A DNA stretch of 64,000 bases from Boothiomyces macroporosus. Its lineage: Eukaryota > Chytridiomycota > Chytridiomycetes > Rhizophydiales > Terramycetaceae. Below the pieces are notes generated by a model that made no database searches, was not told where the DNA came from, and was given only the letters and a program-made list of their open reading frames with translations. Below are positions 1 to 11,042 of this stretch, one piece after another. The position numbers and the translations under genes were made by a program. Each line of letters begins with the position of its first letter. The first letter of the stretch is position 1. Location: contig JADGKB010000050.1 in assembly GCA_027604185.1 (NCBI GenBank), forward strand, positions 1 to 64,000. The letters run 5' to 3'.

Positions 1-397
1 TGTGAGCCAATTTCTAGGTTCAACTAGATTGGTCGACTCATTAAAACAGATAATTTCAACTTGATCGCACTCATTGTATGAAATACACGCCATTTATCTG
101 AATTTAGGGTTCAAGAATAATGGGTGATACTGTTACCTTAGAGACCAATTCATCCACCACAAAAAGAATTACGAGATGCACAACTAATGCACTGATCTTG
201 ACGTCAAAGTTAGATTATGTGCAAATGCAAGATTGTAATTGCACAGTTGATTCCCTCCTTATGGAATGTTTCTGGATAATTTTAAAGCAGACAAAAGCAA
301 TGACACCGCCAACATTTATAAAATTCAACGCTTCCGTAACATTTGCAAATAATTCACCTCATAAGCTCTATTTTCTTGGAATGATACAACTTTATTT
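1..397. other. Left-edge stretch, no confident gene
   Basis: Downstream flank of the ankyrin gene that ends at 398. A 111-codon plus-strand frame begins with ATG at 120 and runs to 455, overlapping the antisense end of that gene. It has no domain, hydrophobic pattern or flanking splice signals that I recognise, so I do not call it a gene. Confidence 0.4.
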
Positions 398-1906
398 TCA
401 ACTATTGACGGACATTGTCCAAGCTATATTCTTTCTTGGCCTGCCAACTGCTTGAGAATCTACACGTCCATCTGAAATTAGTAACTCTACAATTTCATCA
501 TGACCGTTTTCTTTTGCTTTGATCAGTGCCTCATTGTTATTTGCAGATGGGTCGACAAACGGTAGCAATAGCTTTACTATCTCAATGTGACCGTATTGTG
601 CAGCTAGCTGGATTGCATAATTATCCTTGTCTGCCGGATTTACCCTCTTGTCATTTAACAACAATTGCACAATATTCAAGTGACCATTCTTGGCAGCATA
701 CCTAATTGCGGCATTTTGGTCTGCTGAAGGATCAGTGTTTTTCGTAAAAAGATATTCAACTACATGAAAATGCCCATTCATTGAAGCATAGATCAATGGG
801 TAATTGTCATTCTCTGCTGGGTCTGAATTACATTGTTCTATCAACAACTTTGCAATTTCCAAATGACCGTGTTCACATGCTAATTGAATGGCATAGTTGC
901 TTGCAGAAAAGTCTGGTTTGAATGGAACGAGCTTTTGAATCAACGAATAATGTCCTTTAGAAGCAGCTGCAGTAATCAAGCTCGTTACATCTAGCGAATC
1001 AATTACTCGAGTATCTTTTAATAAAACATCAACAATCTCCAAATGATCGTGTTCCAATGCCCTATGGATGGCATTGTTGTTTTCTGCTGATGGGTCAACA
1101 TTTGGGGATTGCAGCAAAAGTTCAACTATTTCTAAATGACCATTCTTGCTGGCAAACCTTAATGGTTTGTTCCTCTGAGTTGAGCTATCTACTCTGCTAT
1201 CTGCCAGCAAGAGCTTTACTGTTTCTAAATGCCCATTTTCTGAGGCAAACACGATAGCATAGTTTTCTCCATCACTGGGGTCTACATTTGGATACTGTAA
1301 TAAATGCTTCACAACTTTGTCATGGCCGTTTTTGCACGCATATACAACTGAATAATTGCTGTTGACTGTTGGATCCACCCTCGGATCCCTCAGCAGCCTT
1401 TTCACCACTTCCAAATGCCCAAATTCACTAGCTCTGCATATTGCATGCTGATTTCTGACAAACAAAGGAATATCAGTCGAATCTAATGTATACTCTACTG
1501 ATTTCAAGTATCCATACGCACACCAGCCAAGAAGTAGCTTTGGTGTTATTGAAATTAGCGGGATTCTTTGAATTAATCGATAATTGAATTCTTCAGTGGT
1601 TCGCTGCTCCAAGAGTTTCAATATCGTATCCACAGCAAGTTTATCGAGATTCACTCTCTCCAGTTCTGCAATTAAACCAAATTGAACCAACGCTTTAACT
1701 ATTGTATTAATATTACTGACATAGTCATAGTTCAAATGCATGAATTGTGAATAGTCCTGTTTAGACCCTGCTGAATCAAAATACACCTTTGGCAGTAGCG
1801 TTGGAATGGCAGAAAGATTTGATTTCATAGCAAACCAAAGTTGGTGGTACTCTGTCAGGAGCAGGTATTGTGAGATTTCAAACAGCTCGTTTTGCAGCCT
1901 GATCAT
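398..1906 (-). CDS. F-box-like plus ankyrin-repeat protein, 502 aa
   Basis: Single-exon gene. The first in-frame ATG is at 1906; the frame is open upstream but has no earlier ATG. The N-terminus (residues about 1-40, ELFEISQYLLLTEYHQLWFA) resembles a degenerate F-box helix bundle. From about residue 140 there are 10-11 ankyrin repeats with the local consensus NGHLEIVxLLLxxxxVDPS. The same architecture, including the motif around PTLxPxxxFDS, occurs in the gene at 58265, so the two are paralogues. Known role of the family: ankyrin repeats bind proteins, and an F-box would recruit an SCF ubiquitin ligase; this is inference. The tail after residue 490 is short and basic. Confidence 0.85.
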   Translation of the reverse strand: MIRLQNELFEISQYLLLTEYHQLWFAMKSNLSAIPTLLPKVYFDSAGSKQDYSQFMHLNYDYVSNINTIVKALVQFGLIAELERVNLDKLAVDTILKLLEQRTTEEFNYRLIQRIPLISITPKLLLGWCAYGYLKSVEYTLDSTDIPLFVRNQHAICRASEFGHLEVVKRLLRDPRVDPTVNSNYSVVYACKNGHDKVVKHLLQYPNVDPSDGENYAIVFASENGHLETVKLLLADSRVDSSTQRNKPLRFASKNGHLEIVELLLQSPNVDPSAENNNAIHRALEHDHLEIVDVLLKDTRVIDSLDVTSLITAAASKGHYSLIQKLVPFKPDFSASNYAIQLACEHGHLEIAKLLIEQCNSDPAENDNYPLIYASMNGHFHVVEYLFTKNTDPSADQNAAIRYAAKNGHLNIVQLLLNDKRVNPADKDNYAIQLAAQYGHIEIVKLLLPFVDPSANNNEALIKAKENGHDEIVELLISDGRVDSQAVGRPRKNIAWTMSVNS

Positions 1907-2054
1907 TTTGGGAAAACTATTTTTGACTCTGATGACGGGTTTGAACAAAGAAGAGAATATAGAAACCAAGAAGACTATATTATTAAACTTTTGTTCTTGT
2001 CAAAAGCTCATTGTTTGAAACGTCATACAATTTCTCGAGTGTTATTGATACAAA

Positions 2055-2578
2055 ATGATGAAAAAGGAATACGGATACAAGCCATCAAAAATAGAGTATG
2101 GCAGGCATTCAAAAGTTGCAGGAACAAAAAAAAATAATCTGTTGTCTGCATTAGAGCAGAAATTAGCGGAAAGGTAAAGGCTGCTAATCCAGCGAAGCAA
2201 CTTCATTGAAATTCGAAGGAATCGCCTACAACATTCATTCAATCATCAATAAAACAATAAAAACTAGGTATGGAAATAGGGTACCGAAAGAGTTGCGTGA
2301 TATATTGAAAACACCCCAGTTTGAAGATTTCTTGAAAAAAGGACTGCATTACTGCAAGTAATAGTTACTAACCTAGGGCTTTTATAAGAGAAAAGCTCGT
2401 CAAAGTACAAGATAGATGCTCCAAGCCATATTTGGAAGTTCCAACTGCCATCTGCCAACAGATTGCTGAATTGAACAAGACAGAGTACCAAACAACGGAA
2501 AAGCTTTCCCCAGAAGACGCCAAAGCCGAAACCGCTAGCACATTTCATTCATTTTCCGAAGCCTACGCAAGTTTTTAA
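2055..2578 (+). CDS. Unknown basic protein, 161 aa, two 19-nt introns
   Basis: Three exons joined by 19-nt introns at 2174-2192 and 2358-2376, with branch-like GCTAAT and ACTAAC. Removing both gives one frame from ATG 2055 to TAA 2578; a second ATG follows at once. The product is Lys/Glu-rich and helical, with segments such as RYGNRVPKELRDILKTPQF and LSPEDAKAETASTFHSF. I recognise no family. It lies head to head with the ankyrin gene and just upstream of another small unknown gene on the same strand. Flagellar-gene neighbours make a ciliary role possible, but that is only a guess. Confidence 0.6.
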
Positions 2579-2756
2579 ATTAATCTAGTGCTTCTTGTTA
2601 TTGTCAAATAGCAGACTTGCCAAGACTCAAATCAAAGAAAGGGCTAATTTTGAGTGCATTTACACTATCACTATCGACTTTATTTTGTATTTGCTTAATA
2701 GCTATGGCTTGTCGTTTTTGATTATACATGAATTGGAAAGAGTATTTAGGTCAGAC

Positions 2757-3162
2757 ATGTTCAAACCATCCAACGAGATATTGTTCAAAGACCCGCTGCA
2801 TTTGGTTTCATTTAAATTCTTTAAATCGCTTGAAGAGCCGGAACCCGCTCAATCAGATATTCTGCCTAAAGGATGGGACGGGTTTATGCCAAATATTGAT
2901 CGAATATCATTGACTTCCAAAGTTGGGAAATGGGGAGGCTTTTCTGTGAATAAAGCCTCACAAGCAAGTTTGAAAAAGAGTGAAATGGTCCCAAGTTTAC
3001 AAAGTTCAAGGAAAAGAGAGTATCTTTTGCTAATGTAGGAATATATCTTTAAACACAGTTCGCATGTTAAGATCACCTTTAGCGGATAAAGCATTACCAC
3101 CCGTTCAAAGATTCTTGTTTGTGCAGAACAAGGCAAGTGCTATAAGCGGAGTAGTTGGGTAA
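2757..3162 (+). CDS. Unknown protein, at least 128 aa, one 19-nt intron
   Basis: The coding frame runs through WDGFMPNIDRISL, then a 19-nt intron at 3020-3038 (GT, GCTAAT branch, GTAG end), and closes at TAA 3160-3162 after NKASAISGVVG. The ATG at 2757 is the first in the frame. The frame is open back to 2589, so an N-terminal extension through an unrecognised upstream exon is possible. The product is basic, without clear membrane segments; no family recognised. It converges with the coiled-coil gene on the other strand (stop at 3251). Confidence 0.5.
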
Positions 3163-3250
3163 TTTAACGCGTTTTTTAAATATAATGATAGTTTGATTCC
3201 AGTTTTCCAAAACAAAGATTCAGGAATGGTATTATATTAAAATAGTATGA

Positions 3251-4399
3251 TTAACCAAATTGCTTTAGGTTGGAACGAATTTGCTGTGCAGTTTCTGGCG
3301 GTGCTGTTTGGAGTAGAGTTTCAATCAGTGCTTCCAATTCATATACTTGCGTTTTCAAAGATCTATGTCAACGAAACTTACCTGTTGTGTACTATCAACG
3401 ATGCATTTTGAGCGTGCTGCTCAGTGAATTGGGCCTTCAAATGATCAACATTTGTTCGTTCACCAACATTTGCTTTGATGTGATTGTCTAAATCTCTCGT
3501 TAGTCTATCTCTTTCTTTCAGGAGCTTTGCATTCTGTTCTTCTAGTCTTGCAATTCGATTTTGCAACGAAATAATCAACTCATTCGTAGCTTCAGTCTGC
3601 AATTCGGTATCTTCAGGTTTTGGTTCTTCCAACGGTGGTGATTTTCTGGGGGATGTGGGTCTCTTGGATCCAGAGTTTGGTCTGTTTGAAAATGAATTTG
3701 GCCGTTGTAAATTTGCGGAGGAGGGTCTCAAGTTGTTTCCAACAGATGTTCTTGGCTCTTGTTTAAAGGACTTTTCATTCTATGTCAACTATTATTTACT
3801 TTGAAACTGTCATCTTTTACTAATGGGGTATTTTCGGCTGTTTGCCAATGTGAAAGGGCAGACTTAGGCCTTGATTGCTTCTTTTCTGGTGTCTCAAATG
3901 ATTCCGTTTGTTGATGTGATCTTGGTGACTGTGCTCTCTTTTGGGTTTCTAGCTGGGAAGCTTCTTTGATTGATTTATCCTTCTTTGAGATTGTTTTATC
4001 TGTGCGGTCCAATTGCAATTGCTCTGGCTTTTTTTCATTCGGATTCGCTGGAGGACGCAAAGTCACTGAAGTTGATTTCTTTTCACTGGTTGAGAGTTTT
4101 GAATTCTTTTCGCTGGTTGTTTCGTACTTGCGGGGACGACTATCTCGGTATTTGTTTTTGTCTTGCAAGCTATTCATTACGTTCCTCGACGTGGGTCTCG
4201 AACTACCTGCCATTGCAGACATTGTTGATTTCCGGGATATATATGCAGACGTCGGTTTAGAAAGAGTTTTTGGAGCACTAAGCCTATCTACTACAGAGGA
4301 TTTCTTTTTAGGCTCACCATCCAAATAGATTTTGATAGTCTTTTCCAGCGCATTTTTTGTATTCAGTTTCTTTTCTACTACTGAATTTGGTTTTGACAT
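3251..4399 (-). CDS. Disordered, C-terminal coiled-coil protein, 369 aa
   Basis: Three exons; introns at 3780-3799 (20 nt) and 3363-3381 (19 nt), both ending TTGACATAG on the coding strand. Residues 1-260 are Ser/Lys/Pro-rich and basic, with repeated RPTS/RPxS motifs typical of disordered microtubule-associated proteins. Residues about 270-360 form a heptad-like coiled coil (IISLQNRIARLEEQNAKLLK and on). The downstream neighbour on the same strand, the WD40-HEAT gene, also has a C-terminal RPxTA/S-rich tail, so both may be cytoskeletal or ciliary. No family assigned. ATG at 4399 is the first in the frame. Confidence 0.75.
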
Positions 4400-4523
4400 T
4401 TAATTTTAAAAAGATCCTTACGTCAACTGGCAATTTCGATAAATTCACAACAATGGCAAATGTATAGTATCACCAACATTCTGGAATAGTAAGGCGATAT
4501 TGTATTTTATTACTTGCTATAGT

Positions 4524-7500
4524 TTACAGTCCATAAATATTAACTGCTCCAGTTGTCGATGGCCGTTTCGAAGAGCCGCTATTAACTGAATGACTGCCAG
4601 TATCTGAAAGTAAACTTGAATGCGGCGTCGTATGAAATATATTACGCGGGAATGCCGTAATTGGACGCTTAATGTTGCTGTCTGGCTTTACCTGCATGAC
4701 ATGGCTGTACTTTCGCATAGATCCAGCAGTCATTACTCTGGCATTGGATAAAGCAATTTTAGCCGATGTCTGTCGCTTCTCGGCTATATATGTTGTTTTT
4801 GGGCGATTTTGCTTGCTTGAATGTCCGTATTTGTTTAAGCCATTTGCCAGCCGGAAATCTTTAGTTGAATTTCGTACAGAGCTCGTTATGCGTGAATTTC
4901 TAGAGTAGCAGTCATCAAGCGAACCCTCACTGTCCATAGAAAGTGGTTCAAAGTTTTCTCTGTTTCTTTCTTTCCAATAATAATCATAATTTAGATTTGC
5001 ATCCATAGCTAACGCAAGGTGACGCTGCTTGCCGTCAAAATCATGGGAATCTGGCGGGAAAAATTTGCCAGCAAGATGCTCCAAGTAACTGTCGGTGCGA
5101 TTGATGGCTCTAATAGAAAACTGGTGAGTATTTTGGTAAAGCCACTCTGCAACTTGACTTTGTTTCGAACGATTTTGCTTTTCTTTTTCCAATTCAAGCT
5201 CTCTAGCAATTCTCTATCATCAATAACTCGAGTTACCACCAATATTTGATTGGATGAAAAGTGATTTTTCCCTTTTACAATTCCCAATTCAATCATACCT
5301 CGCTTCAGAGCTTCTTTATCCGCAATCCCAAAAGTAGCGAGGCCTTCAATTGCTAGTTTGACGACATTTTTATCGCTGTCGTTTAATGCACAGATCAAGA
5401 GTGACAATACATTGTCATGCTGCACTCCAATCTCACCCAGACTACTGATGACATGCCTTCGAATCTACTTTAGTGAAAAATTACCACTGCGTCGTCATTT
5501 TGGTACTTGTCTATGAATGGCGCCAGAAACATGTCAAAAGTAACTTCTGGTTTCAAATCATACTTGAACATTTTGTGTAATGCTATAATTGCTTTGGAAG
5601 CAATGGAAGTCTCTTCTGCGTTAGCTTTTTGCAAGAATCCAGTCAGTGTATTCGAGATTTTGCTGATAGTGATTGGCAATGATTAATATTAAACTACCTG
5701 TGTTAGTGTAGTGTTCATTCGTTCAAATGCTTTCAGAATCGGATCAGCCAGTCGGCTTTGCGGAGATGGCTTTTCATGCTTGCCGTGTTTCGCTTTGGGC
5801 AGCAGATTCACAATCATTTCTGTTGTATGAATCGTTTCCTTTGGCAGCCTTTGCTTTGTAGGAGCAATTGAAATGACCGGTTGGATTGGAGATGCAGGAG
5901 ATACAGCAACAGCCTCCACAATCTTCTCTGGTGGCATTTTGAGGGATTCGATGCTTGCGTTTTTCATCATTGTTATTGGATTATTGCTTGACACCACAGG
6001 AATATCAGGCTCTTCTTCAGGAATTGTGCTAATAATTCTTCTTTCAGTCAAGCCATGAGTTTTCAGCAACTTTTTTGTTACTTCTTCTCCTGCACTGGAT
6101 TTTACGGGAATTGGTCTTTTTTGAACCTTGACAACTTTTGTTGGCACTAGCTCGATATCTTCAGAATCTTCAACTCCACTCTTTTTCTTGTGTTTTCCTT
6201 TGCTCACTTTTTTTGACTTTGAAGACTTGGGTCTCTTTTTCAACGTCTTGGCTCTTTTCCTTTTCGCTTTATGTTCTGGCACAGATTCGCTCTCGGTAAC
6301 CGTTTCTTCTTCCTTTGGCTGTTCGATTTCTGCTATCTTTGGTTCTGATTTAACTCGCGGAATTATTTCAACTACTGGTTCTGGCTCTTTTACGGGTGGT
6401 TCTGGCAGCTTTTCAGGCAGTAATAGCGCAACACTTGGTGGTTTTGTGATTTCTGGTAATGGTTCGGGCGAAGTTTCCAAATCTAAATACTTTGTTTCGA
6501 AATCCTCCAGTTCGTCAACCTCGATAACTTCCTTTTTTGAAGCCCTTCCTCTGAATTTTTGAAAAATACTTTCTTCATCGTCAGGGTTATCGATTAATGA
6601 AGCCCTTTGATAGAGATCCTTGGTTAGAGTTTTTCTAAAGATAGTCTCATTCTTTTTTAGCTTTTGGTTTCCTTTGTACATTGGCAGAATTGAAGGAAGG
6701 GCTACACTGTTTGGAAGCATAAGACCAACTTGCACTTTTGGTTTTAAGCTTTCTTTTTCAATCTTTACAGATGAAACTCTTGAGCTCATAAACTTTTGGA
6801 CGGAACTTGACCGTTGACTTCTTAGATTGGATATTCTTTTTTCCACACTTTGTAGCAGTGGATCCAGCTGATCAAGTGCCTCGTCATAGTCTTCATCCTC
6901 GTCAAATGCATCAGTGTCTATTTCCCCAAATTCTGATGGGACGAATTCGACATTGTCCTCTTCTTCTTCAATTATATTGTCCTCAAAGACATCAGTTTCT
7001 AATTCAGACTCTGTCAATACAGACTGATCTGGTACACGTGCATTAGCTGTTGGAGGTAATTTCAGCTCTTTAGCGGTTGGTCTTCTTGACTGCCTGCGTT
7101 TTCTAAACATTTCCTTTGGTCTTTCTTTTACTAATCTAGATGTTCGACGTGATTTTGTAGGGTTCACATACTCTATAGCATCCTTTCCAAAAACGATTCC
7201 TTTTTCTTTCAACTCTTTATTGTTTTCCTCTACCTGCTTTTCTATGACATAATCAAATGATTTGCCGCTTGGTTTGTAATCGACAGGAACGTAAAGCTCA
7301 GAATCCCGCATATTTTCCAATGATGTATGTGCTGATTGTGGTCCCAGCTCCGGTAGTGTATCAACTTCCTTTAAATCTCTTTTTTCAAACTCGAGAGCTT
7401 TATGAAACAAATCCTTTTGCTGTTCCATTCTTAGTCGTCCGTTTCTTTTCTTTATTGCTTCTTCTTTCCGAACTTTGGACAACTCAAGCAATTCTTCAAA

Positions 7501-9968
7501 TGTCATTCCTTCATTTTGAAATAGTTCAATGGTGTCTGCTGCAGGTTTCTCTTGGACAACATCGCTTTTTCCATCGTAAACCCAAAAATCAATCGTCTGG
7601 TCAAATGTAATAGGGGCTTCTTGGATATCATCGCCATAGTCTCGTGTCAGTATCTGTCGTTGGATGTGAGCTGGCATGTAATCCTGTAGTTTCACTAATG
7701 ATATCTGATCTGATAGCCCAACAAGCAAATCGCCTCTGTGATTTGCAAATAACAAGCACGAAATATCTTCATTAAATTGTATTTCTCTTAGCAATACCCC
7801 GTTCCTGTCCCATACCTTTACAGTTCTGTCTTGGTGGGAAGAGGCCCAGTACTGTTCATTTCCATTTGAAACTATATTTAACACTTTGGAAGTTTCTTGG
7901 CTATCCTGAACTATAGAAGTGATTGTTTTACTTTTTTCATACAAAGAAAACACCAAAGAACCATTGCAAGGGATTGCTATCTGTCCTTTTACCGAAGAAT
8001 GCCCGTATCTAAATGAAGGCAGATCAACTCCACTCAAACTAAGAGTAGCAACACACTTTAATTCAATATTCATTTTTCTTGTTTCATTATTTTGCTGAAA
8101 CCCAGTTTGCTTTGAAGCATTAAAGTGGATATTCCATATTTTGACACTATCGTCTGTTCCGCCAGAGATTAAACAAGCCAGTTGTACATCAAAATAAAGC
8201 ATAGTGATGGAAGACGAATGTGCCTGGCAAAGAAATTCTTGTCGGTCAGTGTCTTTGTTCAAATTGATGTAATGGATTTGACCAGTTTCTGTTCCACAGA
8301 ATAGTATAAAACGCACAGGCAGCTCGTTTCGAAAGAGGATTCGCTTATCAACTTCTGGTCGATGTTTTGGATAGTAGTTGTAAAAGTCAGCCCCACACAA
8401 ACAGCTCGCTGGATCGTTGTGCACTTTTTCCCAAAACTGATTGATTTTGAATGGATTGATATTTGTCTCATAAACGGTGATGGTGTTATTGCTGTTTAAG
8501 CAATACAGTCGTTCTACATTAGTTTCAGGTACCAGAGTCCATATCATAAGTGAATTGATGAACTGATAGATCCTTGCTGGTTGGAAATCCTGTTCCAAGT
8601 ATAGCTCCGCTTACTGGTGAAATCAAACGCACGCTCCCATCAGCTACGGATGCAACTATTCTTGCTGGTAAAGTCGGATGCTCGTATCTCATCATCATTG
8701 ATGGTCTACTTCTAAAAATAGTAAACATGTGCTGGTATTTGTTTACATTCCACATCTGCACGACATTATCGGTGTAGTGGTAGAACAGGTTCTTCTTTAC
8801 CATTACAATACCTATGTTAATAAAACAAACCTAGACATTCCCCATTTGTTTCGATGCGGTACAAGCTCTGCCCACTTTCAAAATTCCACATTCTAATAGT
8901 CCCATCCAAACTACTGCTAATCAATAGCGGCGTAGATCCTCTAGGATCTTCACATACAGTTTCCATCAGCAATAATCCAGTGATTGCATTGAAATGATCA
9001 TGAAAATCATAGAGCAAGCTCTTTCTAGCATTCCACAATTTTATCGTTCCGTCTTTTGCACCAGTAATAAGGTATTCATTGGGCTCATAATAAGTAATGC
9101 AAGTAATTGATAGTTCGTGAATATCGTAGTAATTATCCATCCTTTCACCGGTATGGTAATCAAAGACGTATAAATTTGTTCCACACCCAGCGTATATACG
9201 CTCTTTTGAATGGTCATAGTACATACAAGTGATCCATTCTTCGTCCAAATTTGCAGAGATTTCCAACAGCTGATGCAACACGTAGATTTCAATATGGTTA
9301 GCGGTAGACTTTTGAATACCAAGGATTCTAATACTCCCCACTTCTCCAACGATAATGGTGTTAGTTTGTTTTATATATTCCATGCATAGGATAGGTTTCG
9401 GGTTGGAGAATGTCGACTGGGTTGATAGATGTAAATCCAGCACTTTGATTTCCAGTTGTTGGTTTGCTACTATGTATATATGGCACTTTTCCACGTATAC
9501 CTGAGTAAGCAAGTAAATACCCACTGAACCAAACCAAACAAACCATCAATAGGCTTCTTTTTGCTTCCTTTTTTAACAGTCTGCCCTGGAGGAAGAACTG
9601 GAATCCTATCTTAGTTTAATTTACTTTTGAATTCTTTGTCCACTCTTCCAAAGATGGACATACTCCTTGTCCAAACTGGCAAACATTGAACTATTTGGTA
9701 TATAAAGCACAGACTTAATTCCTAAGCGAGAATGCTGCATAGTTCGCACACTTTGAAACCCATGCGAAAGAGTGATTGGGGTCTGGCTCTTTTCATCCTC
9801 GTCCTTTGTATTTCCAACAGATTTCAACATCATGTAAGACAATTTATGCCATTTCTGTATGAGAGCAGTATCTGATTCAAATATATCTGATTTTAAGCTG
9901 GATCTTGAATTGGTAGAGGATGCGGAGGATATTCGATCAGACATTTTTGATGAAATTATGTCACTCAT
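4524..9968 (-). CDS. Giant WD40-HEAT protein, WDR87/WDR97-like, 1767 aa
   Basis: Eight exons. Introns: 9606-9624 (19), 9501-9520 (20), 8812-8830 (19), 8514-8532 (19), 5677-5697 (21, unusual TG end), 5465-5484 (20), 5214-5236 (23). Removing all seven gives an uninterrupted frame from ATG 9968 to the stop at 4524. Residues about 70-750 hold WD repeats (for example ITGAKDGTIKLWNARK, SSSLDGTIRMWNFESG). About 780-1390 is charged and disordered. HEAT-like helices lie at about 1400-1550 (NVVKLAIEGLATFGIADK). The tail is Ser/basic. This order matches the ciliary WDR87/WDR97 proteins of flagellated eukaryotes as I know them. Inference: axonemal or zoospore-flagellum component. If the 5677-5697 junction is wrong, the locus is two genes. 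Confidence 0.75.
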
Positions 9969-10293
9969 CTCGGCGAATATTTGACATTTCGCATTGAACT
10001 AAAGAACATTAATCTTTTCTGAGAATCCTTTTTTCAACGTTTTCGTTTTTAGGTTTTGACAGGTAAATGGTACAGCCGAAATAATTTGGAGACGCATTCT
10101 ATACACGATTAGAATAAGGCGTACCACCCAAAGAATAATTATCAAGAACCCCTCATGATACATTACAACACCTTTAATTGGACAATTAAAAGTCAGGATG
10201 GTTAAAAGACTTTGATTGGTCACATTTTGTTCCCCGTGACCAATCAAAACCTTTCGCCACATATCGGATTTCTCTCCTTCCATTTTTTTCCAC
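9969..10293. promoter_or_regulatory. Shared divergent promoter region
   Basis: This 325-bp AT-rich stretch separates the start codons of the WD40-HEAT gene (minus) and the PRELI gene (plus). I see no tRNA and no convincing coding. A 102-codon minus frame here overlaps the PRELI start and looks like chance. Confidence 0.4.
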
Positions 10294-10811
10294 ATGTTAT
10301 TCCACAAACAAAAGAATACAATACCCCACCCTTGGAGTGAGGTTACCCTAGCAGTATGGAAGAAATATCCAAACCCATTCGCATCACATGTTCTATCGGC
10401 AGATGTAATAGATCGATATGTGGATGCTCAAGGTAGATTTTTACTAAACAAGGTGTCCTTCACACAACCAGACTGTTCTTGAAAAAGGGAAAGATACCTT
10501 CTTGGGGAGCGGCTCTGATAAAGATTCCGGAAGCGTTTATCTTGGAGAAAAGTTCAGTTAATCCTAAAACAAAAGAAATGGTGATTCATCAGCATAATTT
10601 GTCGCACACCAAATTACTATTGATCAAGGAGACCACTAGGATTACCGAAATTGAATCCATTACTAAATTAAAGAACAGCGTTACCGTCATTAGCAATACT
10701 GGGTTTACCCCTATTCGTGAAAGGTTGGAAAAGTTTGGGCTTTCACGATTCAAGCAGAATACGTTGAATTCATTCAAAGGCTTGTTGCATGTGCTGGAAA
10801 ATAGACATTAA
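10294..10811 (+). CDS. PRELI/MSF1 (Ups-family) mitochondrial lipid-transfer protein, 165 aa
   Basis: Two exons with a 20-nt intron at 10433-10452. The start reads like the PRELI domain: an N-terminal strand, then HPWSEVTLAVWKKYPNPFAS, and after splicing DAQGVLHTTRLF, LKKGKIPSW and NLSHTKLLLIKE. Length and motif order match fungal Ups1/Ups2 and animal PRELID proteins. These carry phosphatidic acid or phosphatidylserine across the mitochondrial intermembrane space with Mdm35 (established knowledge). I cannot tell which Ups paralogue it is. The next two genes are also mitochondrial. Confidence 0.9.
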
Positions 10812-11042
10812 TATATTGTAAAGATACTTTTTTCGCTTGATACAGATACTCGTGAGAGCGGATGGAGTCGTTGAAACACAGTAGCTTGGTTCCATTCAGT
10901 TCTCGAGTTGAATAAACACATTCTAGTAGTCGCTTATGAGATGTGGTCATCAGAGTAAAACCAGCCCTGATACCGCCTTCTGAATTCATAATCACCACAC
11001 TTGCGTGTGAAAACAAGTCGTCTGATTTTTTGACTTTTTCAA

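Noticed and set aside
120..455. A 111-codon plus frame at the left edge
   Set aside because: Overlaps the antisense end of the ankyrin gene and has no supporting motif.
5677..5697. Splitting the WD40-HEAT locus into two genes at this point
   Set aside because: The downstream exon has no ATG before its HEAT helices, and 21-nt removal joins the frames exactly; the split remains possible, so it is flagged as a finding.
10774..10989. A minus-strand frame with ATG 10989 (MNSEGGIRAGFTLMTTSHKR), partly coding-like
   Set aside because: No recognisable family and no clean splice ends; it lies in the short spacer where the YHM2 promoter must be. Could be revisited with RNA data.
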